NCBI GenBank assembly: GCA_031835245.1
Contig: JAVKOQ010000028.1
Span: 35,001 to 99,000, forward strand
From: Balamuthia mandrillaris
Lineage: Eukaryota > Discosea > Longamoebia > Balamuthiidae
Reading direction: 5' to 3'
DNA length: 64,000 bases
Shown here: positions 42,075 to 53,518 of the stretch, piece after piece
Layout: every line of letters begins with the position of its first letter
Position numbering within the stretch: position 1 is the first letter of the stretch
Notes under the pieces: model-generated
Database searches by the model: none
Seen by the model: only the letters and a program-made list of their open reading frames with translations
Told to the model about the DNA's origin: nothing
Translations under genes and position numbers: made by a program

Positions 42075-44232
42075 TCATCCATCCACACTTTCAAAGTGGC
42101 GAATGGCATCATCGATGACGTTCCCTGTCTCCTCATCGCAAGCGTGGTAGCCCTCCGCGAACCTCTTTCTCTGCGGCTCGCTTGCTCCGCCGATGCGTTT
42201 CTTCTTGCTGCTCGCATTGACGTTCAACATCTCCGCTAATTTGCTCTGCTTCTCCTCCGTTGCGCGAATGGTCTCCGCAATCGCTTTGTTGCCGGCGACT
42301 TGCGTCAACAAGGAAGGGAGCACTTGCTGCGTTTCTCTGTCCACTCGAGCGAGTTCCGCCTCGATGGCGGCTCTTCCCTTCTCGTCACTGGTCACCACAA
42401 AGTGGTCGTGCAACTTTACTCGCTGCTCATGAAGGTCTTTCCAGTGATAGAGCAAATCTTGAATGGCAGAAGACGAGGAAGAAGAGGAGGAAGGAGAGAT
42501 AGAGAGATGGAAGCGAAGGTAAAGTATGGCGAGGAGAAAGGCTGCAAAGTAGGCGGCCACCAGGAGAAGAGGCTCCTGCAGCATGCTCGTCGTAGCAAAG
42601 GAGTAACGCACCTGGAAGGCTTGGTCGTGTTCCGCTACCACGTTACGTTTGTGGAGAATGACGACGGTGCGGCCTGCTGTGTCGAGGTACGTCTTATGGA
42701 TGGCTGTGCTTTGGTCATCAATGGAGAATGGGGTAGTCACTTCAATATCTCTGTTTTTTTTGTTTCGGTTGTTATATTTGGTTAAGAAAGTAAGAGAAGA
42801 TGATGAAGAAAACGAAGAAGGGAAATGACAACAACGAAAAGAAGAAGAAAGAAGAAAATCGTACTTGGCACCCTCAGGGAGAATGACACGAATGGTAAGA
42901 TCATCTACCACAACATCAACACCGCTGAACTTCCTTCCAAAGCCAACCTCTAATACTATCTTCCCGGTTTGCTCCTCCTTCCTCACAAACTGCTCCAATG
43001 GGAGGTCATAGCCGAGGTAGAACTTGGTCTTCCATCCTCCCGCCAATGGGAAGCGAGGCGTGATATCAAAGATGAGGTTGCCGTCCTCTACACGAACGGT
43101 GGAGGTGGAGATGTTACCAATCTCATCGCGGTAGTAGAGGTCGTGTGCCACACGAGGCAGAACAAGCCCAAACCTGTCAGCAGAGTTGGAGACAAGACTG
43201 CGGTGCATCATCACATCAAGGCGGGAATAGGGACCCTCCAACTGGGCACCCTCATTGCGGAGGGAGTCGTAGTGCTCCTCGATGTTGATGTTGCCCCAGT
43301 GAGACACTTCCACGAGTCTTGTAAGACTTGTGGCTGTTAAGAATGGCTATTCATTTGTGATATTAGCAAAAAGAAACGAAACAAAAAAAAGAAGAAAAAT
43401 GAAGCTAAGACGAGGGAAGACGAGCTCGTTTTCTCACCTGGCGAGTGGGGAAGTGGAGCCTCATGGCAGAGAAAGAGAGAGCAGGAAGATCCTGATAAGG
43501 GCCATAAGTGATGGTATCGCCCTTGACGGAGGTGGGTGGGTGCTCACTGTGGCTCTCCGTTTTGCCGCTCGGCAACTTGACTACCGTTTTTTGGCTTTGG
43601 GAGGGATAGGGAGAGAGGAAAAAGTGGCTGCCACTTTGCTCGTAGACCACCAGTTGGGGCTCGCCTTGGCTGATCTTCTCTGGGAAGGGGCGAAGCACGT
43701 GCGTGAAGACATAGAGGACGTTCAGGTTGAGAGTGCCTTTGCTCTGAAGGGGCTTAGTTAGGTGCACCTTGTGAAGGTGGTACCTGATGACAGCGAGAAG
43801 AGTTAGAACGTGTGGAATGAGGAGAAAGTGAGAAGAGCGACGAAAGAAGAGGTGAGGGAAAGCAATGAGAAGAGAAGATGAGCGAAGAATAAAAAGAAAG
43901 CGAAAGAATGCAAACCTAAGACCAGAGGCAACGTCAAGTTGTTCACCAGAGGAGGTGTCCACCACAAAGTCAACGCGAGCGTCCACGTCAGTGACACGGA
44001 TGAAGGCGAGGTGGGCCTCCGCCTCGCTCTCTACCGCCAAGTAAAAATGAGGGGCGGGCTGGCTGCCGCTGTTGCTAAGGGTGAACGTGGTATTGTGTCT
44101 CACGATGCTCGAGAGGAGGTCCACCTTCCGCTGCACGTTGCCCAGCTGCAGTTGGCCCAGGTCGTTGATGTTGGTGGCCAAAGCCAGTGCGACGAAAAAG
44201 AGACAACAAACGAGTGCGATGGCTGACTTCAT
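42075..44232 (-). CDS. RPN1: Ribophorin I / OST1, oligosaccharyltransferase subunit
   Basis: Exons 44232-43916, 43783-43438, 43346-42865 and 42750-42075 give 606 residues, the normal length. A signal peptide (ALVCCLFFVALALA) begins it. VHLTKPLQSKGTLNLNVLYV, EVSHWGNINIEEHYDSLRNE, GAQLEGPYSRLDVM and VLPRVAHDLYYRDEIGNIST are diagnostic ribophorin I segments. One transmembrane helix (LLLVAAYFAAFLLAILYLRF) precedes a cytosolic tail. It is part of the ER complex that N-glycosylates nascent proteins. For exon 3 the upstream acceptor GAATAG|CCATTC is needed to keep frame. Confidence 0.95.
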
Positions 44233-44983
44233 TTTTGTTTTCTGGGTTGTTCTGTTTCGGAAGAACAAATCAGTCGCTGTTGATAATTTAAAAAAGATCA
44301 AAAAAAAAGTGTAGCAAAGTTTTTTTTGCGTGAAACCTTATTTTTTTCCAAAACGTGCAGCAGGAAGAGGTTGGCGACTTTTTTTTGAATAACAACGAGA
44401 AGCGATGGCGTGAGACCCCAGCTACAATCTAATCGACCACCGCACAACCCGCTGTTGTTTGAATCAATCAATCTCGTCACTCCTCTCTTCTCTCTTCTCA
44501 CAACAAAAAAAAAATATCTAAAAAACAAGAAGATGACTCCTCGTGATGTCGGCACATATTGCTGTTTGAATATTCATTGGACCACGCATTTTGAAAAACG
44601 AACTATGAATGTTCATTGGATAATTTGATCTGGACAGTGAACGATCTTTTCACTTTGATTTTCCATTGGTTGAACTGGACCCACCAATGAAAAAAGGCCT
44701 GTGAGGAATGAAACAAGAAACTAATATATAGGCGACGAGATTGAAAAAGAGGAGACTTTTCTGTTTCTCTCTCTGAAGTTTTTCACTTCATTCCTGGCCG
44801 CCTTCCTGCCTATTTAATATCCTCTTCGCCAAAAAAAAAAAAAAAACCGTTTTGTTTGTTTGTGTGACGTAGAAGTTCTACGAGCATACGAAACATCCTA
44901 AAGCCATTATAGCGTTTACAGCTATCATCGATCATTACATACTCTGTTTTTTTTAATTTTTTTTTCTCCGTCGCGTTTTACCA
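44233..44983. other. Divergent promoter region with CCAAT-type motifs
   Basis: 751 bases between RPN1 and the E2-F-box-TerD gene. GAATATTCATTGGA (near 44566) and GAATGTTCATTGGA (near 44607) are near-identical direct repeats; further ATTGG/CCAAT at about 44664 and 44683. No gene. Confidence 0.5.
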
Positions 44984-47900
44984 ATGGAAGAAACCATAAA
45001 CCAAGACGTCGCTCCGGTCCAACAACAACAGCAGCAGCAACCACCGATGGATCCCAAGTTAGCGTTGGTCCATTTCCTCCTCAGCAGCAAGCTCCAGGAC
45101 AAAAGCGAGCACCGCTCTCTCGCCTATTGCCAGGCCCTCTTCCAGCTCTGCCAGCAGCAGGCTCTCTTCGTGCCGGCAGCGGAAGGAGAGGGGCCAGCGG
45201 CTGCCGGCGACGAGGAGGAGTTTCTCTTGAAGACGGCCCTCTGGACGAGAACCGAGCTGAAGCTGGCTCACGTCGCTCTTTTCCTGCTGGCGGTCGATGC
45301 CGTGCTCCGTCGCCTGCACATGAATGAGAAAGGAGGAGAAGGAGAAGAACAAGGAGGAGAAGGGGAAGAAGAGGTGAAAACGGCGACGAAGAAGATGAGA
45401 AGGATGAGTGTGACGGTGAAGGAGGAGGTGCTGCGAAAGAGACGGCAGAGAGAACTTTCCTTTGTGCAGTACTTTCAGAAGATCGTGGTTTTGCCTCAAG
45501 GTACACTTTTTTTTTCCTGTTCTTTTTTTCTTTTTTCTGTTTTCTTTCAAACTCATTTTTCTCTCTCTCTCTCTCTCTTCTCTTTAACAAAAACAGATCT
45601 GCTAACCGTGTGTGACGACTTCAACGACATCGTCAGCGCCTTCATCCATGCTTCTTCTTCTTGTGCTTCTTCTTCTTCTTCTTCTTCTTCTTCTTCTTCT
45701 TCTTCTTCTTCTTCTTCTTCTTCAACAAATGGATTACGAGTGAATTGCTATCCCACATTCCTCCGAGCTGCAGTTCAACAAAAGTTTGCTAGCTTTCACG
45801 TGAAGGACCTGCTGCTCTTCAACAAGGACAAGCAGATACAGCACCAGTGCCGTCGTCGAAGGCACTTTGAACGTAAAAGAGAGGAAGCAGAGCAGAAGGC
45901 CGCCGCAAAGATGACGTTAGAAGAAGAAGAAGCAACCAAAGCAGAAGAAGAAAACAAAATGACCATTGTGGAAGAAGAAAAGAAGGAAGAAAAGGCGACG
46001 ACAACGACAACGGCGGTGAAGCTAACGAAAGAACAAAGGGAGGAGAAGAAGAAGCAAAAGAAAAGAATGCAGAGAAAGAAGATGAAGCTTAAGCTTAAGC
46101 AGAGGAAGCAGGAGGAGAAAGCGAAAGCGAGCTGCAAGGCCGTTTCGCTGAGAGTGAGCTGCGAGAATCGTCCGATGACGTTGAGCTATCTGGTGAAGAG
46201 GCTGCATTTGTCGAGTCCCGCTGAGAACGTGTTGGCTGTTTTGGGCAAGAGGTATCCTGCCACCATTCAAGAGTTTTTGAAAAGGTCGGTTTCTTTTCTT
46301 TTGTTCTTTTATACTCTCTTTCTCTCTCTCTCTCTCTCTTGCTCTCTCTCTCACACAACCAAACTTGAAACAGTGGTTTGAAAGGACCGTTTGATCCATC
46401 CAAAGCCGGACAACGTCTCAACCAGTTAAGCTTTTGGGTGACAACGGACGATGCCTCACAGACTGCCTCTTCGGATACAACAGCAACGTTACCTCTATCT
46501 TTTGTTGGAGAACAAAACAGCAACAACAAAAAGAAGAGAAAGTTCTCGGAGACGGAAAAAGAATGGCACAAGCACGTTCGACTTTATCCTAACGATGCGA
46601 AGAAAGTTATAGCTGCCATTACTAGGAGAGCAGAAGAGGAAGAAGAGGAAGAAGAACAGGGAGAAGCAGCCCCTATTTCGCCTTTTCTCTACAGCCTCGA
46701 GAACTTGTGTTCCATTGCCAAGCAAGAGCGTACGTTCTCTCCCTCCCCCCCTCTCTCTTTCTCTTTCATAATGTCATGTCCCTAAACAAACGTTACAGAT
46801 ATGAAGAGAAAGCAACTTCGAAGAGCAATCATCAACGAACGCAGAGGAACGAGGAGCGATGGCTCGGCCAGCACCTCCAGTCTTGCCCTCACCAGGCTTT
46901 TGAAAGACCTGAAAGAGCTGCAGCGGGACCCATTACCCAATTGTACCGCCTTGCCTTTGCCTAATGACATCTTCACTTGGCATGCCAATAGTATGTGCTC
47001 CTTCTTTCTTTCTTTCTGTCTTTCCTTCTTTCTTTTTCTTCTTTCTATTTTTTCTCTTCGTTTGCTTCATTCTTGCTTTCTTGTTTCGTCTTTTGTCTTT
47101 CTTCATATCTAACCTTCTTTTTTCTCTTTGCTTACCCCAGTTCGTACGGACGAGACGACTTGCTTCCATCTCATCATACGTTTTCCCCGAACGTATCCGA
47201 TGGAGCCGCCCATCGTGAAGCTCTGCACCTTCTTGCCTCATCCAAACGTCTTCCACAGCAGACAAGGAGACGTTCGTTCGCTGGCAGTCTTTGTGCAAGA
47301 GTACGCTCGCAACATGACTGCTGCTGCTGCTTCTTCATCCACAGCCACCTCTTCAACAGCACAAAAGACAGAGAGAAGACTTGAAGAAGAAGGAGATCAT
47401 TACTACGTGTGTTTGGACATGCTGGAACCACCGGATGAGGACGAGAAGACGCCCTACAGAGGGTGGAGTTCGGCCTATTCGGTACATTCGTTGCTGATGC
47501 AGCTGCAGTCTTTTCTGTTGGATGAGTCGCGTCAATGGGTACTTTCTTTCTTCTTGCTTTTCGTTCTTCTTTCTTCTGCTTTCTTCTCTTCTTCTTTTCT
47601 CCTCTTCTTCTCACTGTTAAAACCAAAACCACCAACAGGCCACTGCAAAGATGGGAGACTTCAACGATGCCGTTCGTCACGCAAAACAATTCGAGTGTGA
47701 ACAATGCGGACACAAAGGAGAATCTCCATTCGGTCATTGGCCCGCCTTCCCAACGGCTGCTCAACTCGAACAACACTCTCAACGCAAGAAGGTGGTTCGC
47801 TTTCATTCTTCCATGTTGCCTCCTTCCGCTTACGATACCACTGGTGAAAAAGAGAAGGAGAAAGAGACGGAAAAAGAGAGAAGAAGTATGAAACGAAAGA

Positions 47901-50062
47901 GAGGAGAAGAAGAGGAAGAAGAAGAGGTTGAAGAACAAGAACAAGAAAAAGCGGATCGAGGAAGAGTGGATTGGACGGAAGAGGTTCAAAAACTGATCAC
48001 GAAGAATAGGCGACTCGTGCTTCATCGCATTCTTTCTCAAAAATTGGCTCTTCCTGCTTTGGAAGTAACGGAGAATAAGAAAGAGAAGGAGAAAGAGAAG
48101 GAAAAAGAGATAGAAGAAGAGGAACATTCGTCTTATGGCAACTTTGATGGATTGCCATACGAAGTGATGATTCACATTCTTTCATTCTTGTCGGCTCGCG
48201 ACCTTCTCTCTGCTGCTTCTACTTGTCGTGCTCTGTATTCTCTTTGTGAAGGTACCTTTTTCTGCTTCTTCTTCCTCCTTCTCTTCTTCTTCATTTCTCT
48301 CTAACTCTCTTTTTTTCTTTCAGATGGTTGGCTTTGGAAAGACCTGTTTTCCATTCATCATCCAGAAAGCAAACTGACGGCTCAAAACATGGCTGAATGG
48401 AAGCTTGTCTTCGAGACGGAGCGAAACCAAATCGACAGAGACCTTTGCTGTTATGTCAACAAGACTGGACCCACCGAAGACGTTTTGGGCGTTCCTGTTG
48501 TTTACACCATTAATCCCAGGTAACCCCTTTATTCCTTCTTCTTCTTCTTCTTCTTCTTCTTCTTCTTCTTCTTCTTCTTCTTCTTCTCTCTTTACTTATT
48601 CATTCTTCTATATTTAATTGTTTGCTTTTGAAATACAGAACGAAGCAAGTGGACTATATTAGCAGCACGTTGGACATTCTCTCAGCTACAGCCTTTCATC
48701 GTTACGGCACGCGAGTAAGCGTTTGGAACGAGGACTTTAGCGATTGGCTTCCTCTCTACATCTCTGAAGAGCACTTTAGGAGAGCTTTGCCCTATTTCAA
48801 GGTTTGTGTTTCATCTCTCTTCTTTCTTCTTTCTGTCTTCATAGTTTTTTGTTAACGACGATGTTTTTATGTTTAGAAAACGATTGTGAAGCTGTGTCCA
48901 AGCTGGAACAAGCAGCCACCATCATCCACTGCTTCTTCAACGAAAGTAATGAGCAACAGAGCTTTGAAGAGAAAGTTGTGGAAAGCCAAAAGCTTGAAGA
49001 AGAGCAAAGAAGCAACTACTCAAACAACAGAAGAAAAAGTGGTTGAGATGGAAAAAGTCGATGAAGAAACAGAAAAAGAAGAGAAAGGCAAAGAGAAAGA
49101 GGAATCCACTGTTGCTTCTTCATCTGCCTCTGCTCCTGCCTCTTCTTCAACGATGGAATTGGAAGCTTCTGAGGAGAAAGAAAAAGAAGAAGAAAAAGAA
49201 AAAGAAAAAGAAAGCAAGTCTTTGGAAGTGGAAGAAGGCGGCTTCCACCCCGAAATGGTGTTGGATGTAAGTAACTTTCTTACTTTCCTTGTTGTACTCG
49301 CTATTTAACTCACTTCCTTCTGTTCTGTTTTTTGAAAAAGGTGTTGCCGAAGCTGATGATGACGATGGTGGTGTTGATCGCGGACAAAGGCACGCATGCC
49401 TCCATTCGTGCATTGCAAGGCTACGCCGCGTTTCATCGTCTGCTGATGGCGTTCTTGAAGCTCTATCCTTCTCTTCAAGAAGTGGTGGAGGAGCGCATTC
49501 GCTCTTTTTGTACGTCGGAAGAGGCTCGCCACAAGGATGTACGTCTACACTCTCTATGACATGTTTTCTTCTCGCTCCTGCTCTCGCTCTCTCTCTCTCT
49601 CTCTTGTTTTTTTTTTTTGTTCTCATTCTTCTCTGTGCTATCGCAGCAATGCCCTTCGCTTGGAAACTGGCTTCCATTGTTGACGGTGAGCGAAAAGTAC
49701 AAATGGGAAGACGTGGCGGACTGCTATCTCCGAGAGAACTTTGACCGTAATGCTCTTTGGATCTGCAAAGATGAACCACGTCTGGCCAACATAGCATTAC
49801 CTGGAGCTGAACCGGTAAGTTATTTTACTTCATTTTTTTAACTTTCTTCTTGCTTTCACTCTTTGCTTTTGTTAAAAATGTTGGCTCTACCTCTCTTTAT
49901 TATAGGATACCACTGAGATGGAACAGCTGAGAATCTCCCAAGGATGGATCTCGACAAAAGTCAGCAAACGCCTTTTAATGTTCCAGGTGTATTTCTTGGT
50001 GAACGTAAGTCTTTTTTCTTTCCTCCTCAGTTCTGTATTTGTCTTTTTGATATTGACTCTCT

Positions 50063-50108
<46 letters not shown>

Positions 50109-51120
50109 AAAGGTGGCACGACCCAAAGGAATGTCGCTGGCACAGGTGGCAAGGTACTATGACCGTTATTTGGGGGCACCGAGCTACGCCCAGCAACTGG
50201 CTCTTCAGTCGTACATCAAGCGCATTCTGGAGGTCGATTCTTGGGAGTACGTTATTCCTCTCTCCTTTCTATCTTTGCTCTCATTTTCTTACGTTGCTGC
50301 TCTTCTGTTTCATAGCGAGTTTTGGACCACAATGCACATGGAAGTGCCATCAGCGCCTCAACTCGCGCAAATGCTGCGCGATGGCGTCTGCAACTCTCTT
50401 CGAAGGGGTTATCATGCGGCTGATACCGATTGGAGCGCCATTCAAAAGAGCGGTGTCTCCAAGATCCTTCGTCAGGGAGAGTCCTACGTTGCTTCTCCTG
50501 ATCTCGACGAGGTATTGATGAAACTTGGGTGGAACTATCAAAGGCTCAACGCTGTACCTCGACGCCTCTTGCTTCGCCTACAGCGACGAAGGTAAAGAGC
50601 TGGATGTCGTTGATTTCCAACATCGTCTTGCCCTCGATAAAGCCATCGTTCATTCCGGTTCGTTCTGCTTTCTTTCTTTCTTCTCTCTTTCTTCCTTCTT
50701 CCTTCTTTCTTCTCTCTTCTCACATTATGAAACAACAGGAGATGTAATGAATGCTGCCAAGCAATCCGGAGAACACACCGTCACCATCCATCTCCACAGC
50801 CTTCCGGCCAACTGCACCTCTCTCTGGCTGGCCATCAGCGGGTGGACCACCACGCTGGCCGGCGTGGAGCACCCTTGGGTCAGCCTGACGGATCCCCGCG
50901 ATGGCTTCGAGCTCTGCCGATACTCCTTGGAGCAAACCGGAAACTACATCTCGGTGGTGATGTGCAAGTTGGCCCGAACCAAGGCGGATCCGAAGAGATG
51001 GAAGGTGGTCGCCATCGGAAAGATGGGCAACGGCAGGGTGAGCAACTACGTGCCGCTTCGTCGTGACATTGCTTCTCTTATTGAGCAAGAGAAGAAAGCA
51101 CGCGAGGCAAGGTTCATCTA
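44984..51120 (+). CDS. E2 ubiquitin-conjugating domain, F-box and TerD domain in one protein
   Basis: Fifteen exons (44984-45500, 45597-46284, 46374-46729, 46799-46990, 47141-47538, 47639-48251, 48323-48519, 48639-48801, 48877-49266, 49341-49538, 49647-49814, 49906-50004, 50113-50246, 50316-50657, 50739-51120), about 1,610 residues. Residues about 530-715 are an E2 fold: RLLKDLKELQRDP, FHLIIRFPRTYPMEPPIVKL, FLPHPNVF (HPN motif), YVCLDML with the catalytic Cys, and GWSSAYSVHSLLMQLQSFL. An F-box follows (GLPYEVMIHILSFLSARDLL, ...GWLWKDLF). The last about 170 residues are TerD: LYLDASCFAYSDEGKELDVV, HSGD, IHLHSLPANCTSLWLAISGW, KVVAIGKMGNG. The N-terminal 500 residues and the region 950-1430 are unassigned. 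The exon sum is one base too long, at an AAA near 50540. E2 plus F-box suggests a self-contained ubiquitylation enzyme. Confidence 0.8.
45651..45723 (+). repeat. TCT run encoding polyserine
   Basis: About 20 TCT triplets within exon 2 of the E2-F-box-TerD gene; in-frame Ser run, variable-length candidate. Confidence 0.9.
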
Positions 51121-51199
51121 AAGCAAGAGAGAGAGAGAGAGAGAGAGAGAGAGCAAAGATAAAAATGCTTTTCTTTCTTTTCTCTTTACTTTTTTGTTT

Positions 51200-52860
51200 T
51201 TAAGGGAGTAACGGTTCGATATCAGAGTCAGAAATATCAGAAGATCTGTTGTGACGATGAGTCCCAACGATGGTTTTGTGAGAGCTTCCTCCTTCACCAC
51301 CACCATGCAAACTTGTGTAGACGAACGAGGAAGAGGGAGTGGAAGAAGACGAGGAACCCGGATGAATGGCCAGAGGATCGGCTTCGGAGTAGAGGTACTC
51401 ATCCGCTGCACTTTGAGAGAAGCTGACACCGCGCGTCTTTTGGCGTTGGAACTCGTTGCTGTTCTTTCGATAGAACACGTATCTTTGAATGATGAAAAGG
51501 ATTTCAAAGAGGATGGCCTCAACAGCCAAAAGGAACTTTGGAAAGTTGCCTGTTATCTCCGCTGCGTGATCTGTTTGTTGTTTTGTTGGTTTAACAAGGG
51601 TAAAAAAAAAAAGAAAACAGAGCAAAACAAAAACGCACGTGTATCAATCGCCAACAAGATCATATGCAAAGTGGAGCAAATGCCACCACCCAAGTCCAAG
51701 AAGACATAACCCAAGCTCAACCCGGTGACCGCCTTCTGCCTGAAATGGAGCCACGCCTGAGGGGCGTATTTCAGGAAGCTGGAGGCCGTCTTGAACATGC
51801 CCAACACTGTTAATGCCATCAACCAGGAGCCCTGCGTGCCCATTGCTGGAGTGGCACCAAAGATGACGAGAGCCACCGCTGTTATGGCCATAAGCAGAAG
51901 AATGACTTTGCAGCTGAGAGAGATTTTTGTTTGGAGTGGAGTCTGCAACATGGTTAGAAAGATGAAGACTGAAAGAGATACAACAATAAAGAAAGAAGGG
52001 ACGAGAAGTAAAAGAAGAAGAGGGAGAAGAATACTTCATTGCGCCGGTAGAGAAAGATTTGAGTGAGTTGCATAAGACAGGCAAAGAAGCCGTGAATGGT
52101 GAAGATGACGTCCTGTATCCGAACTGGCACTTCCTCTCCATGATGCTTTTCTCGATACTGATATTTTAAAAATGTATATATTTGTTCGATATTTCAGTTA
52201 TTTAACTAACTGGAAGAAGGCGGAGAAAGAGGGCGCAAGAATGGAGAAAACGTGAAGGAACGAAAGAAGAGGATTTGAGAAGAGCAGAGAATCGCGAATA
52301 GGAGAAGAGAGCAAGAAGCTTCTGAAGAGAGAGAGAGAGAGAGAGAGAGAGAACGCGAACGAGAGAAGAGAAAGAACACAAGAACGACAACATGAGCAAA
52401 AGAGAACGGAGAGAACCAAAGCAGACACAACATCAAAACAACAAGCAGAAGAAGAAGGAGAAGAGAATAGTAATAACCTCACGGCGAATGTCTTCGTTCC
52501 AATACAAGTTTAAGTTGAAGACAAGGTAGCAAGCATACCCAAAAGTGTTATAACATACAAAGTCCATCGACCAACCCAACACGCTTTTGTTTTTGGGTTT
52601 TAGCATACGGATTTTTTTTAAAAAAAAAATAAATAGGACCACAAAAACGAACCTTTGATTTCTCCAATTTTTCCAGATCTACCGAAGGATGGAAAAAAAA
52701 AAAGAGAAGAGAAGAAACATTAAGGAGTAAATCTTTTTTTTTTTCTTTTTGGGAAAAAGAGAGGGAGAGAGCGAGGCCGAACCTGAGGATAGTAACAAAC
52801 TCCCCACATGCAAAAATAAGCCCAGCCAACAATCTCGATCGGGATGGCTAACCACGTCAT
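51200..52860 (-). CDS. CTNS: Cystinosin-like PQ-loop lysosomal transporter
   Basis: Exons 52860-52783, 52678-52653, 52583-52478, 52157-52035, 51942-51639 and 51570-51200 give 335 residues. VGWAYFCMWGVCYYPQIWKN, spliced over exons 1-2, is the first PQ loop, followed by SVLGWSMDFVCYNTFGYACY. ASSFLKYAPQAWLHFRQKAV is the second PQ loop, with TGLSLGYVFLDLGGGI matching the conserved segment between helices 5 and 6. Seven helices can be placed. The cytosolic tail ends DIEPLLP, an acidic dileucine lysosomal signal. Cystinosin exports cystine with protons from lysosomes. The long glycosylated N-terminal domain of the human protein is absent, as in many protist homologues. Confidence 0.88.
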
Positions 52861-53518
52861 CTTTGTCTCTCTTTCTTCTTCTTCTTACTGTTTTTTTTTT
52901 AAAGAAAAACCCTTAGCCCATGCAGCTTGGCTCTCGCGTAGCACCACCAAGGAGAACGAAACGAAATGAATGAATGAAAAAAAAAAGAGGGACCAGCGGA
53001 AGAGGAGGAGGAGGGAAGGCAAGGAAGAACAGTGGTGTTCTCTACTCTTTTTCCTTTCGTTCTATTTTTATTGTAGTTGATTGGAAGGGTGCACGTTTTC
53101 CGCTGAATTGCTGCTGCCTTGCTACCTTTACGCTTTAAGGTATATTTTTCGCGTCCACAAAAACAGCTTGGCTTGAGCAGCTTTGTTGCACGATAGGATG
53201 GAGGGCGAGAGAGAAGAGGAGAGAGCAGAGAGGAGAGAGCAGAGAGGAGAGAGCAGAGAGCAGAGAGGAGAGAGCAGAGAGCAGAGAGCAGAGAGCAGAG
53301 AGCAGAGAGCAGAGAGCAGAGAGCAGAGAGCAGAGAGCAGAGAGCAAAGGAGAGAGGAGAGAAGAGGAGGAAACAACGAAGGGCGCGGATGACCAAGCAG
53401 GAGCTTTTTATATGTTATTTTCGTACAAACCATCATCTACATTCCTTCTCCTAATGCAAAAAAACAAAAAAACAAAAAGAACCAAGAAAACCCTCTTCCT
53501 TTTTGTCCTCTTATCTCC
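52861..53518. other. Intergenic region with an AGAGCAG heptamer array
   Basis: Promoter side of cystinosin and 3' side of the vinculin-like gene. The array at 53205-53350 is the only structure; its ORFs come from the repeat. Confidence 0.6.
53205..53350. repeat. AGAGCAG heptamer minisatellite
   Basis: About 145 bases of AGAGCAG units, alternating at the left with AGAGAGG variants, more regular at the right. Confidence 0.9.

Noticed and set aside
47174-48175. Minus-strand ORF of 333 codons over the E2-F-box exons
   Set aside because: Antisense to exons with clear E2 and F-box motifs; low-complexity Phe/Leu composition.
44984-51120. CRISPR-like arrays or phage defence island around the TerD domain
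   Set aside because: TerD here is the C-terminal part of a spliced eukaryotic gene; no repeats with spacers or bacterial-type operon are present.
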